A DNA stretch of 62,095 bases from Methylobacterium ajmalii (GTDB lineage: Bacteria > Pseudomonadota > Alphaproteobacteria > Rhizobiales > Beijerinckiaceae): assembly GCF_016613415.1 (NCBI RefSeq), contig NZ_JACWCT010000181.1, positions 1 to 62,095 of the forward strand, written 5' to 3'. Positions 9,027 through 17,525 of the stretch are shown here, one piece after another. A program made the translations under genes and the position numbers. Every line of letters starts with the position of its first letter. Position 1 is the first letter of the stretch. A model generated the notes under the pieces. The model ran no database searches. It was not told the origin of the DNA and saw only the letters and a program-made list of their open reading frames with translations.

Positions 9027-9494
9027 ATGGAACGACGGCAATTCATCGCGGCGGGCGCGCTGGCGAGCCTCGCGGGCGGCGTGGCGACGAGGGCCGCGGC
9101 GGCCGATCACGCGCACGACCACGATCACGGGTCGGCGCCGGCCGGGGCACCGCACGACCATCCGGCGCGGTTCGCCGCCCTCGCCGCGTCGAGCGCCGAA
9201 TGCGTCGCCACCGGCAACGACTGCCTGCGGCATTGCTTCGCCATGCTGGCGATGAACGACGCCCGCATGGCGGCCTGCACGCGGTCGACCTACGACCTCG
9301 TCCATGCCTGCGCGGCGCTTCAGACGCTGGCCGCCGTCGACTCGCCCCGCACCCCGGCGATGGCCCGGGCCGTGGCCGAGGTCTGCACCGCCTGCGAGGC
9401 GGAATGCGCCAAGTTCCCCGACATCGCCGAGTGCCGCGCCTGCCGCGACTCCTGCCGCCGGTGCGCGGCCGAGTGCCGGAAGATCGCCGCCTGA
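9027..9494 (+). CDS. Tat-exported four-helix-bundle copper-storage protein (Csp1-like)
   Basis: 155 residues. The N-terminus MERRQFIAAGALASLAGG is a twin-arginine signal. A His/Asp-rich linker (HAHDHDHG and HDH) follows, then an all-helical domain containing 13 cysteines, many as CxxC or CxxxC (CTAC, CRAC, CRRC). Csp1 of the methanotroph Methylosinus trichosporium is likewise Tat-exported, has 13 Cys lining a four-helix bundle and stores many Cu(I) ions. Here it probably stores or buffers periplasmic copper, perhaps for cuproenzymes such as cbb3 oxidase. The AAGGA ribosome binding site is nine bases upstream. A short perfect palindrome, GCCCCTGGGGC at 8992-9002, lies just upstream. Confidence 0.9.
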   Translation: MERRQFIAAGALASLAGGVATRAAAADHAHDHDHGSAPAGAPHDHPARFAALAASSAECVATGNDCLRHCFAMLAMNDARMAACTRSTYDLVHACAALQTLAAVDSPRTPAMARAVAEVCTACEAECAKFPDIAECRACRDSCRRCAAECRKIAA

Positions 9495-9503
9495 GGCGGG
9501 GCG

Positions 9504-9546
9504 GGCACCCCGGCGGAGGCGCGCCATGCCTCGCCGCCGGGGTGCC
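9504..9546. terminator. Convergent-gene hairpin (13-bp perfect stem)
   Basis: GGCACCCCGGCGG at 9504-9516 is perfectly complementary to 9534-9546, with a 17-base loop. It lies between the convergent copper-storage and methyltransferase genes. There is no T-tract, so it is a candidate bidirectional or Rho-assisted terminator. Confidence 0.5.
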
Positions 9547-9566
9547 GGCGGGACGATCCGCCGGGA

Positions 9567-10244
9567 TCACGCGGCGTCGAGCGGCTTCACGAACTTGGCC
9601 TTGCCCCGCAGCGACCACGGCCCCGCCAGCCCGTGCTCGGCGCAGAAGGCGTCGACCGCCCGGGCGACGCCGGGAAATTTCCCGCCCTGGCTGTCGTAAT
9701 CGTCGGCGATGAACAGGCCGCCGGGGCGCAGGACCGGCCACCACGCCCGCAGGTCGGCCGCCACCGAGGATTCCTCGTGGCCGGCATCGAGGTGGATCAC
9801 GTCGGCCGACAGCCCGCGCAGGCGCATCAGCTCGGCGGCGTTCACCGAATCGAGCGGGAGCGGCACCACCCGCTCGGCCATGCCCTCGTGCAGGACGTTG
9901 GCCAGGAAGGTGCGGTAGAGGCTCGGATAGCCGTGCTCGGGGCTCAGCTCCGCGAACAAGGCCGGGTCGGCCCAGTGGTCGACGGCACCGAGCCAGGTAT
10001 CGACCGCGATCACCGTGCCGGACACGGCGTGCTCGGCCATCGTCCTCGCGAGGTAGAGCACGCTCGCCCCCTTCCAGGCGCCGATCTCGACGACGGTGCC
10101 GGGCCGCCACTCGCGTACCGCCTCCTCCAGGTAGGGGTGGATGCTGCGCCAGCCCTGGAGGTCGAGGGCGCGCAGGGCCTCGGGCGGGTTCGCGAAGGGA
10201 TCGCGGCCGTGCCACAGCGCGTCGATGATGGTCTGGCGGGTCAT
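9567..10244 (-). CDS. Class I SAM-dependent methyltransferase of the glycan cluster
   Basis: 225 residues. The SAM-binding motif I is VVEIGAWKGASVLYL near residue 55, followed by an acidic loop in VIAVDTW; later VIHLDAGHEESSVAADLRAWWPVLRPGG resembles Methyltransf_24/cephalosporin-hydroxylase-like enzymes. Such proteins are common in polysaccharide clusters, where they methylate sugars, though the acceptor here is unknown. The start overlaps the stop of the upstream glycosyltransferase by four bases (ATGA), making it the last gene of the minus-strand operon that runs from 16.4 to 9.6 kb. Confidence 0.8.
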   Translation of the reverse strand: MTRQTIIDALWHGRDPFANPPEALRALDLQGWRSIHPYLEEAVREWRPGTVVEIGAWKGASVLYLARTMAEHAVSGTVIAVDTWLGAVDHWADPALFAELSPEHGYPSLYRTFLANVLHEGMAERVVPLPLDSVNAAELMRLRGLSADVIHLDAGHEESSVAADLRAWWPVLRPGGLFIADDYDSQGGKFPGVARAVDAFCAEHGLAGPWSLRGKAKFVKPLDAA

Positions 10245-11335
10245 GGTGCGGCTCGGGATGCGGGGAACGGGGAAGACGCGTCGCCGGCGCGGAGTGCCGC
10301 GTAGAGCGCCTCGCAACGGTCGAGCCAGCGCTCGCGGGTGAACAGGCGCAGCACCCGCTCGCGCGGGATCTCTCGCGGGATGGCGAGCGCCGCCGGGATC
10401 GCCCCGGCCAGCGCCGAGGCGTCCTCGGACGCGACCAGGCACCCGCCCTCGCCGACGACCTCCCGGGCCGCGCCGCGGGCAAAGCCCGCCACGGGCAGGC
10501 CGCAGGCCATTGCCTCGATCGCCGCGAGCCCGAACGGCTCGTCCCAGCACGGGGTGAACAGGAACAAAGAGGCGCGGGCCAATTCGGCGGCGAGTGCCGA
10601 TCCGGCGAGATGGCCGCCGTAGCGGATCGACCCTCCGAGGAGCGGGCGGATCGCCGTCTCCCAGTAATCCGGCTCCTCGATCGGGCCGAACAGGGTCAGG
10701 GGCAGGCCGGCGCTCCTCGCCGCCGCGATCGCGTGGTGGGCGCCCTTCACGGGCGTCAGGCGCCCGCTCCACGCGGCGCTGCCGTCCCCCTCCGCGCCGA
10801 AGGGCCAGGCGGCGGGATCGACGCCGTTGGGCAGGACGGACGCCTCGGGCGGGGCGCCGTCCGGCCACCAGGCGGCGAGGTGGGCGGCCGAGGTCGCGGT
10901 GAGGCGGTGATGCGGCGACGGGCTGTCGTGCACGAACCAGCGGAGCGCGTCGTAGGGCGGCGCGTGCAGGGAGGTGAGCGTCGGGACGGTGTCCGTGCGC
11001 CGCCGTTCCAGCGGCAGCCGGCTGAGCGAGTTGTTGTGCACCACGTCGAAGCCGCCGGCGCCGATCCGGTCGAGCGCCGCCGCGTAGGCGGCGTCGACAT
11101 GGGCGCGCAACCCGGCATCGCCCCGGTGCTCGAGGCCCGGGAAGCTCTTCTCGTGGTGGACCGGGCTCACCGGGTCGAGGGAAAAGCGCGGGTCGCTGTC
11201 GCCGGTGGCGAAAAGCACCACGTCGTGGCCCCGCGCGGTCAGCCCCTCGGCGAGGTGCCAGCAATAGGCTTCGAGCCCGCCCGCGAAGGGCGGCGCGATC
11301 GGGTGGCGCAGATGGGCGAGGAGCGCGATCCTCAC
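10241..11335 (-). CDS. Glycosyltransferase family 4
   Basis: 364 residues from a GTG at 11335 that overlaps the upstream stop as GTGA. N-terminal Rossmann domain opens RIALLAHLRHPIAPPFAGGLEAYCWHLAEGL, the donor side contains LTPVKGAHHAI and CWDEPFGLAAIEAMACGLPVAGF, the EPFG-x7-E signature of GT4. It is a retaining GT-B enzyme presumed to use a nucleotide sugar. It resembles the plus-strand GT4 at 16.5 kb in its middle segment (pattern G-I-x-P-x-Y-x5-RPLLG), suggesting ancient duplication inside the cluster. Confidence 0.88.
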   Translation of the reverse strand: MRIALLAHLRHPIAPPFAGGLEAYCWHLAEGLTARGHDVVLFATGDSDPRFSLDPVSPVHHEKSFPGLEHRGDAGLRAHVDAAYAAALDRIGAGGFDVVHNNSLSRLPLERRRTDTVPTLTSLHAPPYDALRWFVHDSPSPHHRLTATSAAHLAAWWPDGAPPEASVLPNGVDPAAWPFGAEGDGSAAWSGRLTPVKGAHHAIAAARSAGLPLTLFGPIEEPDYWETAIRPLLGGSIRYGGHLAGSALAAELARASLFLFTPCWDEPFGLAAIEAMACGLPVAGFARGAAREVVGEGGCLVASEDASALAGAIPAALAIPREIPRERVLRLFTRERWLDRCEALYAALRAGDASSPFPASRAAP

Positions 11336-12258
11336 GCAGGCACCGCGTCCTGTACCGGCTCCTCCCGGGCCTCGATGGCGCGGATGACGGAAGCGGAATT
11401 GGTGTAGGGCTGGTGGCCCTGCTGGCCGGTGAGCGCGAGGTCGCCGGCATCCGGGCGGCGCAGGATGCGGATCGGCCGGTCGGGGGTGTCGTCGATGAGC
11501 CCCATCACCCGGAAGGCGTGGAGCCAGTGCCCCATGGTGCGGTAGCCCCACTTGGCCTCGAACAACTCGGCGTTGCGCACCACGCTGTCGAGATGATGGA
11601 CCGGCGGCATGTGGTGGGGGTGGTACTGGTGATAGGCGAGCCCGCCCTTCATCCAGGCGATCGGCAGGCCGCGCTGGTCGAGGGCCTTGCCGAAATCGGT
11701 GTCCTCGCCGCCATAGCCGGTATAGCGCTCGTCGAAGCCGCCGGTGGCCAGGAAGGTGGCGCGGCGGATCGCGAAGTTGAGCGACCAGAAGCAGCGGTAG
11801 TCGCGGCAGATCTCGAGTCCCGAGGCCGGGGGCCCGCGGCGGTCGGAGTGCTTTTCCGCGACTCCGGCCAGGCCCTCGTAGGTCCAGGCGCCGAGGGTTG
11901 CGGCCTCGGGCAGGTGCATGACCTCGCCCATCAGCAGGCCGTCGAGGGTGGCGAGCCCCTGCGCGTAGTCGGCGACGAGGTCGGGCGCGGGGATGCAGTC
12001 GACGTCGAGGAAGACCACGGCGTCGCCGGTGGCGGCCGCGACGCCGCGGTTGCGCGCGGCGGCGAGCGGCAGCGCCTCGCCCGGCACCCGGATCTGGCGC
12101 ACGGGCACCGACGACGCGGGCAGGTCGTAGAGGTCGTCCTGCATCACCGCGACGATGAACTCGACGGGGGCTTGCGTCTGGCGCTCCAGGCCGCGCAGGA
12201 CGTTGGCGAGATGCGCCGGCCGGCCCTTGGCCAGGGTCACGACGGAAACGGTGGACAT
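11332..12258 (-). CDS. Glycosyltransferase family 2 with galactosyltransferase-type C-terminal domain
   Basis: About 308 residues from the ATG at 12258 (a TTG seven codons upstream is less likely). GT-A fold: VSVVTLAKGRPAHLANVLRGL, then LPLAAARNRGV, the metal-binding DVDC in VVFLDVDCIP, and GGFDERYTGYGGEDTDFG, typical of the Glyco_transf_7C module that supplies the catalytic acid. A histidine-rich stretch YHQYHPHHMPPVHH follows. It is a clear paralog of the gene at 13460-14344. Four-base overlap with the downstream GT4 indicates coupling. Confidence 0.87.
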   Translation of the reverse strand: MSTVSVVTLAKGRPAHLANVLRGLERQTQAPVEFIVAVMQDDLYDLPASSVPVRQIRVPGEALPLAAARNRGVAAATGDAVVFLDVDCIPAPDLVADYAQGLATLDGLLMGEVMHLPEAATLGAWTYEGLAGVAEKHSDRRGPPASGLEICRDYRCFWSLNFAIRRATFLATGGFDERYTGYGGEDTDFGKALDQRGLPIAWMKGGLAYHQYHPHHMPPVHHLDSVVRNAELFEAKWGYRTMGHWLHAFRVMGLIDDTPDRPIRILRRPDAGDLALTGQQGHQPYTNSASVIRAIEAREEPVQDAVPA

Positions 12259-12297
12259 GCGGGCTCCGGGCTCCGGCAAGGGGGGATCGGACGGGTT

Positions 12298-13446
12298 TTA
12301 GCCGGCCGCGACGACGCGCAGCGGGGCGGCGGCCTGCTGGGGCTCGGCGGCGCCCTGCCAGAGGTCGTCGGTCAGCCCCTCGAGCCAGCCGGCGGCGCGG
12401 GCGGCGGCGTCCGGCGCGTAGAGGCTCCGCAGCGCCGTCCCGTCGAGGGCGCGGGCCCGGGCGAGGAGGTCGCGCCAGCCCTGGAGGTCGCCGGGCCAGA
12501 CAGGCGCCTGGACGGCGGCGCCGAGGCGCACCAGGGCTTCCGCCTTGCGGGTCTGTTCGCCGAAATAGCGCCATTCCGGCATCACGATCAGGCGGCCGCC
12601 GACGCGGGCGACCTCGTGCACCGTGTTGTCGCCGGCCGAGGCCACCACGATGTCGGCCGCCGCCAGGTAGTCGGTGACGGACGGCACCCAGCCGAGCTCG
12701 CGCAGGTTCGAGAAATCGGTCTCGTGGCCCTCGCGGTGGGTCGGCCCGAGGGTCAGCCACAGGGCGTCGGGGGCGGCACGCGCCGCGACCGTGAGGGGCG
12801 CGTAGGGCGTGCCGCTGCCCCCGCCGCCGGTCACCGCCACGACGATCTCGCGGTCGGGATCGAGGCCGAGCCTAGCCCGCGCCTCGGCCCGGTCCGGCAC
12901 CCGGTCGACGCTGGTGCACAGCCCGCCGCTGTAGAACGTCTTGGCGCGCAAGTGCGCCGGGTAGTCGTCCTGCTCCATCCGGGGATCGAACGGCGCCAGC
13001 ATCCCGACGCAGGCCTCGTAGGACCCGACATGGCCGATATCCTGGCGATCGCCGTGCATCCGGATCTGCACCGCCGGCACGCTGGCGATGCGCGACAAAA
13101 GTGCGATCTCGGCCGAGACGTCGACGACGAACAGGCCGATCCCGCGCTCGTCGAGGTGGTCGAGGATCTGGCGCATCGTCCGGCGCATCTCGGCCAGGCC
13201 GAGGGGCACGCAATGCATCACCTGCGGCGTCGGCTCGGCGTAGAGGCGCGGGGTCGGCACCGCGGCGCCGATCATGTTCGGCAGGGCGACGATCTCGATG
13301 TCGCGAGCGAAGCCGTCGAACAGGTGGGGCCCCGCGGTCAGCACCGAGACCGGGCGGTCGCGGGCGAACTCGGCCGCCACCGCCATCGTGCGGTTGGCGT
13401 GCCCCCGTCCCTGGTGGTGGACGAAGAATGCGATCGGCTTCTTCAT
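12298..13446 (-). CDS. GT28/MurG-like glycosyltransferase
   Basis: 382 residues. The N-terminus FFVHHQGRGHANRTMAVAAEF is the MurG/GT28-type glycine-rich acceptor domain opening, and the C-terminal donor site includes ASAGDNTVHEVARVGGRLIVMPEWRYFGEQTRKAEAL, matching the family's conserved nucleotide-sugar loop. Not MurG itself, since the donor motif and length differ and the context is a surface-glycan operon. Starts 13 bases after the upstream GT2 stop, within the same operon. Donor and acceptor are unknown. Confidence 0.82.
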   Translation of the reverse strand: MKKPIAFFVHHQGRGHANRTMAVAAEFARDRPVSVLTAGPHLFDGFARDIEIVALPNMIGAAVPTPRLYAEPTPQVMHCVPLGLAEMRRTMRQILDHLDERGIGLFVVDVSAEIALLSRIASVPAVQIRMHGDRQDIGHVGSYEACVGMLAPFDPRMEQDDYPAHLRAKTFYSGGLCTSVDRVPDRAEARARLGLDPDREIVVAVTGGGGSGTPYAPLTVAARAAPDALWLTLGPTHREGHETDFSNLRELGWVPSVTDYLAAADIVVASAGDNTVHEVARVGGRLIVMPEWRYFGEQTRKAEALVRLGAAVQAPVWPGDLQGWRDLLARARALDGTALRSLYAPDAAARAAGWLEGLTDDLWQGAAEPQQAAAPLRVVAAG

Positions 13447-13459
13447 GGTCTCTCGGTCG

Positions 13460-14344
13460 TCAGGAGAACAGGGCGTCGGGCCGCGAGGCGGCGGCGATCT
13501 CGGATTCGGTCGGCGGGCGCAGCAGGCGGATCGACTCCGCCGCCTCGTCCCAGGCGATCAGCCCGGCGTCGCGGAACTGGCCGAGCCAGTAGGTCATGCA
13601 CCAGCGCCCGTGCCGGGCCCGGAAGCGGGCCGCGTTGGCGAGGATCGGCGCGAAGTGCTGCAGCGGCGGGACGTGGACCGGGTGGTGCTGGTGATAGGCC
13701 CGCGCGCCCCCGACCCAGAAGGTCGGCAGGCCGCTGAGCGACAGGCGCGCCGCGAGGTCGGTCTCCTCGCCGCCATAGCCCGCATACGTCTCGTCCATGC
13801 CGCCGACCGCGTGCCAGGCCCGCGCCGGCAGGGCGAAGGACAGGCCCCAGAGCTGGCCGGAATCGGGCTCGGGGCGGATCCCCGCCGCCGGCACCGGGGG
13901 CCGGGCCGGGTGGACGCGGCCGAGCCGGTCGAGGGTCGCGTCGTCGGGCGCGGCGGAGGCGGCCGGCAGGCCGCCGGGCGGCAGGTACAGGACCTCGCCG
14001 AGGAACAGCCCGTCGGCCCGCGCCGCCGCCGCCGCATAGGCGGCGACGAGGCCGCGGCTCGGGATGCAGTCGACGTCGAGGAAGACCAGGAGGTCGCCGC
14101 AGGCCGCCTCCGCCGCCCGGTTGCGGGCGGCGGCGAGCGGCATCGGCTCGCCCGGGACGTGCAGGTGGCTGACCGGGCAGCCGAGATCGGGCAGGTCCGG
14201 CTCGGCCTCGGGCTGCATCCAGGCGATGACGAGCTCGCGCGGAGGGGCCGTCTGGCGGGCGAGCCCGCGCATCAGGTAGCGCAGCCGGTCGGCCCGGCCG
14301 CGCACCAGGGTGAGCACGCTCACCGCGCCGGGTTCAGCCGGCAT
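13460..14344 (-). CDS. Glycosyltransferase family 2, paralog of the 11.3-kb enzyme
   Basis: 294 residues from the ATG at 14344 (the frame stays open upstream, but the fold begins at VSVLTLVRGRADRLRYLMRGLARQT). Shares with its paralog the blocks PLAAARNRA, VFLDVDCIPS, GGMDETYAGYGGEETDLAARL and YHQHHPVHVPPLQH. GT-A fold, with DVDC binding metal and GGEETD as the catalytic region of the 7C-type domain. Overlaps the upstream sucrose-phosphate-synthase-like gene by 11 bases. The paralogs probably add similar sugars to different acceptors. Confidence 0.86.
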   Translation of the reverse strand: MPAEPGAVSVLTLVRGRADRLRYLMRGLARQTAPPRELVIAWMQPEAEPDLPDLGCPVSHLHVPGEPMPLAAARNRAAEAACGDLLVFLDVDCIPSRGLVAAYAAAAARADGLFLGEVLYLPPGGLPAASAAPDDATLDRLGRVHPARPPVPAAGIRPEPDSGQLWGLSFALPARAWHAVGGMDETYAGYGGEETDLAARLSLSGLPTFWVGGARAYHQHHPVHVPPLQHFAPILANAARFRARHGRWCMTYWLGQFRDAGLIAWDEAAESIRLLRPPTESEIAAASRPDALFS

Positions 14345-16406
14345 GGGCTTCGAGGACCTGGGACGCGAGAACCCGGCGGAAATGGCCCACGCCCTCGATG
14401 ATGCCGCGGGCATGCGAGGCGCGGGCGACGTAGGAATGCTGGAGGGCCGCGTGGCCGGCGAGGTCGTCGGAATAGTTCGCCACGATGATCGCTTGCGCGC
14501 GGGCGCGCAGCATCTCGACGTCGTTGCCCGAATCCCCGGCGACGAACACCGCCCGCTCGGGCAGGCGGTAGAGCGCGCGGACGTGATCGACCGCGGTACC
14601 CTTCGAGGCCCGCTCCGGCAGGACGTCGAGGTAGCGGCCGTGGCTGTGGATCACGCTCGCGCGCAACCCCGCCCGGGCGAGCCGGGCGCGGACCCGGGCC
14701 ACCGCCGCGGCGTCGCCGAAATAGCTCAGCTTGAACGCGCGCTGCTCCAGCGGGCCTTGCGGGGCGAGCCCGTCGAGGCCGTCGAGCGCGGCCCGCATCG
14801 CCTCCCGCTTCCAGCCGGCCGCGACGGTCTCGCGCCAGGCCGCGTCGGCCGTGTAGGTCACGCCGTTCGCATCGAGATGGTAGATCTCGGAGCCGACCGA
14901 GGTGATCATCACCTGCGGGCGCGGGCTGTCCTGCTGCTCCAGGATCGCCATCGCGCTGTGGAACGAGCGCCCGGTCGCGACCCCGAAGGCGAGCGCGGCC
15001 TGCCGGCTGCGCCAGCGGCGGAAGGTGCTCAAGCCGGCCCGGCAGCCGACGAGCGTGTTGTCGATGTCGCTGATCAGGAGCTGGCGCGGCGCCCGCATCG
15101 GCGGCACGGGGGCGTGCAGCGCCCGCAGCAGGGCGTGGTAGCGCGCGGCGTGCCGGTCCCAGTCGTAGGCCGCCGCCGCCCGCGCCCCGCCGGCGACGCA
15201 AGCCGCGTAGAAGGCCGGATCGTCGAGGATGCGCAGGGCCGCCGCCGCGATGGCGTCGGGCTGGCGCGGATCGACCAGGATCCCGTTGCCGCAGGTCTCG
15301 ACGATGTCGTTGGGCCCGCCGCTGTCGGTGGCGACGAGGGGCAGGCCGGCGGCGGAGGCCTCGAGCAGCGTCAGCCCGAACGGCTCGTTCAGCGCCGGGT
15401 TGACGAACAGGCCGCCGCGCACGCGGGCATGGGCGTAGAGCGCCGGCACGTCCTCGGGCCGGTGGGTCTTGGGATAGGCGATCCGGCCGTAGAGATCGTA
15501 GCGGTCGATCAGCACCAGGAGGTCGCGCATCGTCGCGGCCATGTCGCCGTCGAGCGCGTCGATGTCCTGGCGGGTGCCCGCGACCAGGACGAGGTTCGCC
15601 CGCGCCTGCAATTCCGCGCTCTCGCCGTAGGCCCGCACCAGGGCCGCGAGGTTCTTGCGCGCCACCGGGCGGGCGAGCGCCAGCAGCACCGGTTTCCCGG
15701 GCTCGTGCAGGAAGCGCGCGAGCGTGGCGTCAACCCGCGGGTCGGGCCGGCTGTCGGCGAAGCGGGCGAGGTCGCTGCCCGGCGGCAGCACCCGGATCCG
15801 GCCGGGATCGTAGGCGTCGTAGCCGGCGTACTGCACCTCCGCCTCGTCGCGCGAGGAGGCGACGACGAGGCTCGCGCGGGCGAGCGCCCGCTCCTCGGTG
15901 GCGATCCGGCGGGCGAGGTCGGGACGGTTCTCGGCCCCCTCCCCCAGCGTCGCCGCCTTGACCCGCCCGAGGGAATGGGCGGTGAACACGAACGGGATGC
16001 CGAGGCGCTCCTCGACGATCGCCGCCACCGCGGCGGCATCGGCGTAATGGGCGTGGAGAAGGTCGGGCGCGCGCGCCTGCGCGCCGATCCAGGCGATCAG
16101 GTTCTCGGCGAGGCTTGCCACCTCCGCGTGCATCTCCTCCTTGGTCCGGTAACCCGGGGACGCGCTCGCCAGCCGCACGAGCGCGACCTTGTCGCCGAGG
16201 CGCTCTTCGGGCACGGCGTAGTCCGGTCCGGGCGGACCGTCGAAACGCCGCGTCGCCACCACGATCCGGTCGATCCCGGGATCCTGGGCCGAGGCGGCGA
16301 CGAGATCGAGCAGGTAGCGGATATGGCCGCCGGTATCGGCGGTGAGCCCGTAGACGACATCCCGACCGCGCAGGCAGCCCTGCAGGGCGACGTGCAGAAC
16401 GAACAT
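14334..16406 (-). CDS. Sucrose-phosphate synthase/phosphatase-like bifunctional protein (GT4 plus HAD-IIB)
   Basis: 690 residues. Residues 1 to about 420 resemble sucrose-phosphate synthase: LTADTGGHIRYLLDL (near 21-35), HAHYADAAAVAAIVEERLGIPFVFTAHSLGR and EPFGLTLLEASAAGLPLVAT. From about 440 a HAD-IIB phosphatase follows, with motif I LLISDIDNTLVG and motif IV VFVAGDSGNDVEML, like sucrose-6-phosphate phosphatase. Plants and some methylotrophs and cyanobacteria have this fusion, making sucrose from UDP-glucose and fructose-6-phosphate in one polypeptide. Start is at ATG 16406, only 60 bases from a divergent GT4 gene. It may make sucrose, a mannosylfructose-like osmolyte or a glycan precursor. 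Confidence 0.82.
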   Translation of the reverse strand: MFVLHVALQGCLRGRDVVYGLTADTGGHIRYLLDLVAASAQDPGIDRIVVATRRFDGPPGPDYAVPEERLGDKVALVRLASASPGYRTKEEMHAEVASLAENLIAWIGAQARAPDLLHAHYADAAAVAAIVEERLGIPFVFTAHSLGRVKAATLGEGAENRPDLARRIATEERALARASLVVASSRDEAEVQYAGYDAYDPGRIRVLPPGSDLARFADSRPDPRVDATLARFLHEPGKPVLLALARPVARKNLAALVRAYGESAELQARANLVLVAGTRQDIDALDGDMAATMRDLLVLIDRYDLYGRIAYPKTHRPEDVPALYAHARVRGGLFVNPALNEPFGLTLLEASAAGLPLVATDSGGPNDIVETCGNGILVDPRQPDAIAAAALRILDDPAFYAACVAGGARAAAAYDWDRHAARYHALLRALHAPVPPMRAPRQLLISDIDNTLVGCRAGLSTFRRWRSRQAALAFGVATGRSFHSAMAILEQQDSPRPQVMITSVGSEIYHLDANGVTYTADAAWRETVAAGWKREAMRAALDGLDGLAPQGPLEQRAFKLSYFGDAAAVARVRARLARAGLRASVIHSHGRYLDVLPERASKGTAVDHVRALYRLPERAVFVAGDSGNDVEMLRARAQAIIVANYSDDLAGHAALQHSYVARASHARGIIEGVGHFRRVLASQVLEAHAG

Positions 16407-16466
16407 CACGCCGCTGCCGCAGCAGAGGCGCCGCAAAGACAGGACGGTTCGCGTGAGGTATCTTTC

Positions 16467-17525
16467 GTGATCGAAGCCACCCAAAGCATCCGTGTCGCCC
16501 AAGTCGCTCCGAACATCTTTCCCATCCCCCCGGAGCATCACGGCGGCACGGAACGGGTCATCCACGACCTCAGCACGGCGCTGCGAAGCTTGGGGGTGGA
16601 GGTAACGCTGTTCGCCCCGTCGGACAGTGCGACACACTTACCCCGTATCGGTAATTATCCGAGCCTCGCGGCCCTGGAGCGGCGCCACGGCACGGTCGCG
16701 CCCGGGGTGCCGGCGGCGCTCGACGCGCTGCAGCTCGAGGCCCTGCGCCAGCACCTCGACGCCTTCGACATCGTCCATTGCCACGGCGAGTTCGCCCATG
16801 CGGCGCTGCTCGGCGAGCGCCGTCGCCACAGCCTGACGACGATCCACTGGCGGGTCGACGAGCTCGACCGTGCGTTGTTCTTCCAGGGATTTCCGGATCT
16901 GCCGGTCGCGGGTATCTCGGCCGCGCAAGCCGCCGGCATCCCGGCGGCGAACCGCGCCGGGGTGGTCCATCACGGCATCGACCGCGACCGCTACGCCGCC
17001 TCCCCGGCGCCGGGCCGCCACCTCGCCTTCGTCGGCCGTCTGACCGACCAGAAGCGGCCCGACACCGCGATCCGGGTCGCCCGGGCCGCCGGCCTGCCGA
17101 TCCGGCTCGGCGGCACGATCGACGTCGGCAATCCGGGCTATTTCGACCGGGAGGTGCGGCCGCTGCTCGGCGAGGACGCGGTCTATCTCGGGCCGGTGGA
17201 CGACGCGGGCAAGGGCGCGCTCCTGCGCGAGGCGATCGCGCTCCTCTTCCCGATCGACTGGCCGGAGCCGTTCGGCCTCGTGATGATCGAGGCGATGGCC
17301 TGCGGCACGCCGGTGATTGCCTGGAACCGCGGCTCGGTGCCGGAGATCGTCGAGGACGGGGTGACGGGCTTCGTCGTCTCCTCCGAGGAGGAAGCCGTCG
17401 GGGCGCTCGCCCGGATCGGCACCCTCGACCGGGCGGGGGTGCGCCGCCGCTTCGAGGAGCGGTTCACCGCCGAGCGCATGGCGCGCGACTACCTCGCCCT
17501 CTACCGGCGCCTTCTCGGTCGCTGA
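16467..17525 (+). CDS. Glycosyltransferase family 4
   Basis: 352 residues from a GTG at 16467 with GAGG at 16455-16458, eight bases upstream; no ATG fits as well. N-terminal domain: IRVAQVAPNIFPIPPEHHGGTERVIHDLSTAL; donor side: AFVGRLTDQKRPDTAIRVA and DWPEPFGLVMIEAMACGTPVIAWNRGSVPEIV, a canonical GT4 nucleotide-sugar site. The P-x4-HGGxERV start is typical of a widespread GT4 group whose products are mostly undefined. Divergently transcribed from the sucrose-phosphate-synthase-like gene; the stop overlaps the next start (TGATG). Confidence 0.88.
   Translation: MIEATQSIRVAQVAPNIFPIPPEHHGGTERVIHDLSTALRSLGVEVTLFAPSDSATHLPRIGNYPSLAALERRHGTVAPGVPAALDALQLEALRQHLDAFDIVHCHGEFAHAALLGERRRHSLTTIHWRVDELDRALFFQGFPDLPVAGISAAQAAGIPAANRAGVVHHGIDRDRYAASPAPGRHLAFVGRLTDQKRPDTAIRVARAAGLPIRLGGTIDVGNPGYFDREVRPLLGEDAVYLGPVDDAGKGALLREAIALLFPIDWPEPFGLVMIEAMACGTPVIAWNRGSVPEIVEDGVTGFVVSSEEEAVGALARIGTLDRAGVRRRFEERFTAERMARDYLALYRRLLGR

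Noticed and set aside
10981..11010. GGAAC-N16-CGTC match on the minus strand
   Set aside because: It lies inside the coding sequence of a glycosyltransferase with no gene start downstream, so it is probably chance.
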